In this document: positions 58,866 through 64,000 of the stretch, piece after piece | Position numbering within the stretch: the first letter of the stretch is position 1 | Layout of the letters: each line of letters begins with the position of its first letter | NCBI RefSeq assembly: GCF_009727055.1 | Contig: NC_052354.1 | Span: 46,313,288 to 46,377,287 of the forward strand | DNA length: 64,000 bases | Direction: 5' to 3' | DNA from: Benincasa hispida | Taxonomy: Eukaryota; Streptophyta; Magnoliopsida; Cucurbitales; Cucurbitaceae | Notes under the pieces: generated by a model | Told to the model about the DNA's origin: nothing | Database searches by the model: none | Seen by the model: only the letters and a program-made list of their open reading frames with translations | Program-made: the position numbers and the translations under genes

Positions 58866-58870
58866 TCGTT

Positions 58871-59401
58871 TAAAGGCCGTTCGGGCGCCACCTACACCTA
58901 CCCATTTTGTCCCCTTCTGAACATGATGTTTTTAGGGGGAAAAAATAACATTCAATACATATCTAACATAGATTTCAAATATTCACGCAAGAACACCTAA
59001 CATAACTAACACATTGGGTGAAAAAATATGAAAATCCATACCTTAGTTGAAAAATACCAAATGATCTTCAATGAAAAGGAGAATGGCAAGAAAATCTAGA
59101 ATGGAAAGAGTGAAATGGAGTGAGATTGAGGAAATGGTAGGGGTGACCAAAATTGGAAAGGAAAATAGTGAGGGTTTGGAAGGTTTGAGTAACTTTTGAA
59201 ATGTGAATGGTATTAGGGTATTTTTAATTAATTTTCAAAATTGTGAGGGTCAAAAAAATAAACTTTTTAAAAAGTGTCCAAAACTCAAAAAGAGTCTAAA
59301 ACATCTTCTCCAACAAGAGTCTCTGCATGGAATGCACCCTCAACTTGCTCCTTATTACGCATTGTACCTCTTTGTTCATGGTCTTGTAATTATTAATTAA
59401 T
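58871..59401. other. Intergenic region, no gene seen
   Basis: AT-rich, with purine-rich runs ('gaaatggagtgagattgagg'). It may include the far end of the MULE, but no terminal inverted repeat was recognised. Confidence 0.35.
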
Positions 59402-59705
59402 TCAGCTATTAGTGAGAGTTGTTAGGTCAGAAGACCCCTCTATGGTTGAGATCTTTGACTCAAATTTATTAGTGACACTGACCATTATTTTTTCCACAAC
59501 CCTTTGACCTAAGAAATTTTCACCAGTTAATCTTATTTGGTTTACAATGGTCATCACTTTGATTGTGCAATCCCTCACAGAATCTAAATCCTTCATTTTT
59601 AGCATCTCAAACTCTCTCTTGAGAGTCAATAGTTTGACAATTTTCACCTTTGCACTTTCTTCAAATTCTTCGTGCAATTTATCCTAAGCTTCTTTTGTCA
59701 TTATA
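59402..59705 (-). pseudogene. Copia gag (UBN2-type) fragment
   Basis: The minus strand reads KLHEEFEESAKVKIVKLLTL, then KREFEMLKMKDLDSV and VVEKIMVSVTNKFESKISTI, the central block of a UBN2-type Copia gag from a different lineage than A, B or D. Only about 100 residues remain. Initiator tRNA-Met primer-site motifs follow at 59,964-60,044 in the orientation expected for the same element. Confidence 0.7.
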
Positions 59706-59963
59706 CAATTAAAAAATCCAAGAAAATATAGGATTAGATAAAGTGACATGAATCACAATAAAGCTTTGGGCTTTTTTTTATTTCTCCTCCTCATATAGTT
59801 TGATCTGATTTAATTTTGGATATGATTGCATTTTAACAACCCAAAACTGGTAGTTTCCACCATTAAAATGTAGAGGGGGAAACAACAAAATTGGAAGTCA
59901 TTTTTCAAATACAAAAAACTTTTTTTACTCACAAACAAAATCACGAGCCTTTAAATCTAAGGC

Positions 59964-60090
59964 TCTGATACCATTACTGAAAAACATTCAAAATTGCTCT
60001 GATACCACTATTGGAAAAAAAAAATGTAAAATTAGCTCTGATACTACTGTTGAAAAATCAGAGTAGTTATGATGCTATTGTTGAGAAAAT
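59964..60090 (-). repeat. Tandem copies of a tRNA-Met primer site motif
   Basis: The complement of TGGTATCAGAGC occurs at about 59,969-59,980 (gctctgatacca), at about 59,997 (gctctgatacca) and at about 60,034 (gctctgatacta). Decayed fourth and fifth copies follow near 60,055 and 60,070. Each is followed by 'ttactgaaaa', 'ctattggaaaa' or 'ctgttgaaaaa', which looks like an LTR end. The unit is about 30-37 bases. Confidence 0.7.
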
Positions 60091-60650
60091 GGAATTGATG
60101 GAAAAATAAATGTTGCGGAAGCAAATCAATATCTCAATGTTTGTTAAACAAACAAAAGAAAAAAAATGAGAATGAGAATGAAATTTAAACTTCTTATTGA
60201 AGTAGGAAAAAATTGGCGATACACAAAATGATGTGATGCTTAAAATGTGGTACATAAAATTGTGATACTCAAAATGTGGTACACAAATATTGTGATACTC
60301 TCAATACACAGTAGTTCACCCTTGTATAGGATAAGGATGAACTTTATCGATACTACTAACTTACAATTTAAAACAATATTAAAAATAGAAACTCACAAAA
60401 CATGAAGAGAATTTAAAAATAACAAACAACGTAAATCTTCGGTCTAACATTAGACATCAAATTGAAAATTAAATAAAATAATAAATTTAAGAAACTTAAA
60501 TATTGAAATTTAATGAAGAAAAACCTCGAATCTTAACAGTAACAAACAAAAAAGAACTAAAAGTAAATGAAAATGAAAATTGCAAATAAGTGTAAACTAA
60601 AATATTTGAACTCAACATTGTATATATTTATCCACTGGAATTTTAGTATA
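60080..60650 (-). repeat. Probable Copia LTR remnant next to the primer site repeats
   Basis: It starts TTGTTGAGAAAATGG and has 'tgttgcggaagc' soon after, the arrangement seen at the ends of the A and B LTRs ('gcaacggaag', 'cagcggaagg'). A local repeat of 'aaaatgtggtaca(c/t)aaa' and 'attgtgatactc' lies at about 60,225-60,300. Its far end is unclear, because a differently oriented LTR begins at 60,662. Confidence 0.45.
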
Positions 60651-60661
60651 AGTGGGAGTTT

Positions 60662-61434
60662 TGTTGGGTTTCATGTTCTAAAACTCGCAGTTTGTAAAGT
60701 TGAACATTTTATATTATCAATAAAGATGTTATTCAACATTGCTTCAATAAAGTTGTTATTGAATTTGTAAATTGCACCTGTAAAGACTAAATCCAATAAA
60801 CTAAGATCTATGACTATTATATGAATACTTGAACTTTATGTGGAGACATAAAAGTGGATCAACGAGTAAATAATCAAAATGATCTATAGTACACAAATAA
60901 GGTTGGGTGCCTTATTCTGGTAACACTATCGGATGCGGCCTACTCTATAGTTGTTACAATTTGTTGTAAGGTGCTACAAACGAAGTGATCCTGATTCGTT
61001 CATGTATTGACATGAGGAGTGGGGGCCTCCTGCGCAATGAGTTTGTGTAAGATCAAACCAAGAAATAATTCACTCTTACTTTATAACGTTATTTACTGTT
61101 TAAGACTAACTATTTCGCTTAGATAACCTAGGTAATTTGACCTTAATCTTGAGCTAACTATGAACTCCTGTTTATTTGAGATTATCCTTAGATTTTCAAA
61201 GGTGAGGGTTGACTCAATAACGTGGTTCAATAAGCCTCCCATTTCAGGGGTAAGACTGGATAGATAGATGGGGACATAAGGTGCAAGATGGAATTTATGC
61301 CTACTCGATTTAGGGATAGGAGGAAGGTTGTTCTCTTAAGCATTGAATCCAGGTCTTGAACAAGGGACCCCACCCTCTCATTAGCCCGAGAGGGATTTGG
61401 TTTAGTGATTGGATCACAAACCAGGGCTAAGCGG
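60662..61434 (+). repeat. LTR E, 5' part (plus orientation)
   Basis: Starts TGTTGGGTTTCATGTTC after a polypurine tract (AGTGGGAGTT, about 60,651-60,660). It runs, in inverse orientation to A and B, through all the shared LTR blocks: 'ggtaacactatcggatgcgg', 'gacatgaggagtgggg', 'tagataacctaggtaa', 'ctctcattagcccgagaggg' and 'gtgattggatcacaaa'. It breaks off at about 61,434, where organelle-type DNA begins. Confidence 0.75.
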
Positions 61435-61669
61435 AGCGAAAAGGATTTTCCATGAGATGGGACTACTCTTCTCAAAATCTCAAAAGGTACTGAGTTGGAA
61501 TCCCATTCTAACTAAGGATTCTTGTGGTTTCGAAGAATCTAGCTATAGGAGAACCAGGAACGGAGAGCTTTCCCCCCTTTTCCGTCCGCCTCTTTGGTCT
61601 TAAGAATGTTGGTTTTAAGAATGAGTGATTGCCCTTCTCCGACCTTTACTGCCCAACCGGAGAGTGGAC
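61435..61669. other. Inserted DNA of unknown, possibly organelle, origin
   Basis: It does not resemble any LTR block and is more GC-balanced ('cgtccgcctctttgg', 'gcccttctccgacctttactg'). It joins the ycf2 fragment without a visible break. It may be mitochondrial DNA or plastid DNA that I do not recognise. Short frames here have no known domain. Confidence 0.35.
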
Positions 61670-62009
61670 AACTAATGCGCTAACTATGGATATGATGCCG
61701 GAAATAGACCGATTTTATATCACACTTTAATTCGAATTAGCAAAAGCAATGTCTCATTGCATAATATGGATTCCAAACATTCATGATCTCGATGTGAATG
61801 AGTCGAATTACTTATCCCTTAGTCTATTAGTGAACTATCTCTCTAGGGATTGTGAAAGATGTTCTACTAGAAATATTCTTATTATTGCTTCGACCCATAT
61901 TCCCTAAAAATTGGATTTCGCTCTAATAGCTCCGAATAAATTAAATACATGCATTAAAATATGAAGGCTTTTTATTCCACAACAATGAAAACATTTTCTC
62001 ACTCTTTCA
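61670..62009 (+). pseudogene. ycf2: Nuclear copy of plastid ycf2 fragment (NUPT)
   Basis: The translated plus strand reads TNALTMDMMPEIDRFYITL, stop, [58 protein letters not shown], stop and so on to KHFLTLS. This is the AAA-like region of the large plastid protein Ycf2. Several differences are C-to-T or G-to-A changes, including apparent Gln (CAA) and Arg (CGA) codons turned into stops. That is the usual decay of methylated plastid DNA in the nucleus. Only about 113 codons of a protein of more than 2,000 are present. The match ends at about 62,009, within 'cactctttcag'. Whether the DNA came directly from the plastid or through the mitochondrion is unknown. Confidence 0.88.
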
Positions 62010-62345
62010 GTCTCCATAGTGGCTGAAGAAGAAGGATAAAATTCCTCAAATTTGGCTGATTAAGGGAGATTGAAGCGGCTGAAAACTAGTTTCTGCAGAA
62101 ACATTTTTTTCCTCTCTTCAAACCCACACCAATTCCTTCACAAAATTCAGTTCAATTTAGAGCTCCACCACTCAAATTCAAGGCTAAGAATAGTAGAGAA
62201 GATTTTTTTATGGTCCACGACTTCAATTGGAGAAGATTGTAGCTCAAATTCGTGTTTGAAGACAATCTTAAAGGTATGTGTTGAAACCTTCCTAATACCC
62301 TATGAACATGCTTATTTTGACAAATCGGAGTTTATAAAGAGTTAA
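62010..62345 (+). repeat. Probable LTR E, 3' part
   Basis: After the organelle DNA the sequence has features of the LTR ends of A and B in inverse orientation: 'gaagattgtagctcaaattc', 'tcttaaaggtatgtgttg' and 'gaacatgcttattttgac'. The middle of the LTR (several hundred bases) is missing, so the organelle DNA replaced or accompanied a deletion. The exact end was not fixed. Confidence 0.45.
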
Positions 62346-63179
62346 TGTATGCCCCCTTATTCTTTCTAACCATCTGATCACCACAAAAATGATTAATCAA
62401 ATTCAACGATTTTCGATTTGCTGTCGAAAAAAACCAAGTTAGGATAATCCTTTTTCAATTCTGCTGTTGAGGGTGCTCAAGTTTGATGAAAAGAAACCAT
62501 GTGTTTAGTTAAAATTGAATTAAAAAAAATCGTCACAGCCAAAATTTGGTATTTTCTGAAAGGGGATAGCATTGGCCCTTTTGTGTCGGTTTTAAAGGGA
62601 TACCATTGACACTTTCAAAATGGGTCACTTCTCGTTTTTTGGGTAGATTGGTCAGAGATTGTTCCACACATAAGATCCCAAATTTCTAAACCCACAATCC
62701 CTAAAGAAAAAATTGTAGCACCTAAAAAGAAAACAAGAGAACGCACAAAGCCTTAGTTGAAACAACGCTACGAAAAAACTGAGTCAGGCTCAACGTTTTT
62801 CAATTCAGCTCTGGAGAGTGCTCAAGTTTGATGAATAGAAAACATGTTTTGGTTACAAGTAGAATTTAAAATCTTTTTGCGACGGCCAATTTTAAAGGGA
62901 TATCATTTGCACGTTCAAAAGAAATTACCTCTGGTTTTAAATTTTGGATAAATGGGCCAGACAATTTTCGACGCATGAGACCCAAAAAAATTTAATCCCT
63001 AAATAAATAAATTTTAAAAAATTGCACCTAAAAAGAAACAAGAGAATCCACAAAAACTACTTCAAATGACGCTCTAAAAATAACCGTGTTCTAGTTAAAA
63101 GTTGAATTTTCCAAAAAAAAAAAAAAATCACCATGGTCTAAATTTGGTTTTTTTTTTTTTTTTCAAAGCTTATCTCCGG
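62346..63179. repeat. Degenerate tandem repeat, about 350-bp unit
   Basis: 'gagggtgctcaagtttgatg' near 62,468 recurs as 'gagagtgctcaagtttgatg' near 62,814. In both, 'catgtgtttagttaaaattg'-like sequence, 'ttttaaagggata(c/t)cat', 'agacccaaa/agatcccaaa' and 'gcacctaaaaagaaa(a)caag' follow in order. A third, partial unit starts near 63,085 ('ccgtgttctagttaaaagtt'). No gene is present. Long A and T runs occur at 63,115-63,125 and 63,150-63,164. Confidence 0.7.
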
Positions 63180-63656
63180 TTGGTGCACTTGGTGTCCTAC
63201 CGCTCGGAGTGGTGAGATCTCTAGTCCTAGCACTACATCCGCTATCTCGCTACTGACACATACCAGGGGCCGATCGAAAGTCTTTCAGATAAGTCAGTTA
63301 CCCATCTGAAGTATTGCTTTTTGGGAATGCTGTCCAGCTCTTCGACAGGCGTCCTCTTATGTGGGCAACAGAGCCCGAGGAGCTATCGCTCGTTCAAAGA
63401 CTGCCGGACCGTACTGTCTTGGTCTCGAGGGTCTCTACCTCTATCATCAATTCTCTGACGGGTAATCCGTCACAGGCGGCCTACCGAATCAATTCCATCG
63501 GCTTTCTCGCAACTTCTTGTAGCCGAGTCTCAAGGAAAGAACATTATCTGGAACCTCTCACGGTGAGCATTTTTTTCTTCCATCTTCTGTCCACATGGGA
63601 CTTGTTCAGGTTCTTCGTCGCCACATGATACACATGATTCTCTCTATAAGCCACCT
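63180..63656 (-). other. Leader or gag-proximal part of an LTR element at the window edge
   Basis: More GC-rich than its surroundings. It lies directly inside the primer site at 63,657-63,669, so it should be the leader and start of gag of a minus-strand element. I could not recognise a gag domain with confidence in any frame. Confidence 0.4.
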
Positions 63657-63669
63657 GGCTCTGATACCA
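63657..63669 (-). other. Primer binding site (initiator tRNA-Met type)
   Basis: The minus strand reads TGGTATCAGAGCC, two bases inside the LTR end ...GACA. Confidence 0.85.
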
Positions 63670-63671
63670 AC

Positions 63672-64000
63672 TGTCACAATCGCTCTTTCGGAAGCTTCTC
63701 TTAGCGATTGTGCGGCACTTGTTCCCGCCTCACGAACAAGCCAGCCAACTCGATTACGGACTGCCGATGGCAAACCGAGTGCCTCTTGCAACCTCCACCC
63801 CGTTTTAGGGAAAACGGTTTTAGAAAACGGGTTTGGAGAAAAGGTTTCGTAAGAAGATTTGTGAGTGAATAAAGAAAGAAAGATTGTAGTAGACTAGAAA
63901 GCAATAAGCAACAACAACGGCTTTATAGAGTACTACTCCGGGTATGAGGAAATGATGGTTAGTCTTATCCCCATATAGTGCATTCTGAACAAAAAAGCCA
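63672..64000 (-). repeat. 5' LTR of a minus-strand LTR element, cut by the window end
   Basis: The plus-strand left end is TGTCACAATCGCTC. Just inside is a perfect 10-bp inverted repeat, CACAATCGCT (63,675-63,684) and AGCGATTGTG (63,703-63,712). A second one, 'ccgttttagggaaaacgg', lies near 63,803-63,820. A minus-strand TATA-like 'ctataaagccg' occurs near 63,920-63,930. The TGTCAC-type end suggests Ty3/Gypsy, but no pol is visible to confirm it. Confidence 0.65.

Noticed and set aside
59964..60044. tRNA-Met gene
   Set aside because: Only the complement of the tRNA 3' end is present, without the rest of a cloverleaf; these are retroelement primer sites.

Overview
The window is nuclear DNA of a flowering plant, probably a eudicot. 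The genes have GT-AG introns, there is a nuclear-encoded photosystem II subunit with a transit peptide, the intergenic DNA is AT-rich, and more than half of the sequence is decayed LTR retrotransposon. The style of the Copia gag and pol remnants suggests a cucurbit, but that is inference from family resemblance and was not tested.

Four cellular genes are supported. They are a P-class PPR protein (about 17.7-19.3 kb, +), a receptor-like cytoplasmic kinase close to Arabidopsis RIPK/PBL14 (22.8-24.3 kb, +, five exons), the replication protein A 70-kDa subunit (51.3-55.2 kb, +, one long intron) and photosystem II subunit PsbX (55.7-56.0 kb, -, convergent with RPA1). From memory, the probable Arabidopsis counterparts all lie in one part of chromosome 2 (AT2G05940, AT2G06000, AT2G06510, AT2G06520). 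The window therefore looks like a conserved gene block opened up by transposons.

Layout. 1-2.3 kb: a Copia leader fragment rich in a palindromic ACGATCGT motif, then a Ty3/Gypsy integrase relic. 2.66-16.78 kb: a composite of three copies of one Copia family (called D here) in -,+,- orientation, framed by a single 5-bp direct repeat ATCTC. 17-24.4 kb: the PPR and kinase genes. About 27.3-50.8 kb: one old LTR (C) split by two later Copia insertions, A (27,853-38,639, TSD CTTTT) and B (38,714-50,522, TSD TTTAC). A carries gag but almost no pol; B carries decayed gag and pol. Both have about 2.5-kb leaders with the palindromic motif. 51-56.3 kb: RPA1 and psbX. 57.8-64 kb: a MULE transposase relic, Copia fragments, an LTR interrupted by plastid ycf2 DNA, and the 5' end of another LTR element at the window edge.

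The assembly has three visible scars: a 25-N gap (37,464-37,488) next to 3.4 kb of scrambled-looking LTR sequence, and two single Ns (1,047 and 7,684), each flanked by an exact duplication. No CRISPR array, operon or prokaryote-type defence system is present. The most unusual signals are the palindrome-rich Copia leaders, the rearranged three-copy D composite, the intronic tandem array in RPA1 and the organelle DNA inside an LTR.
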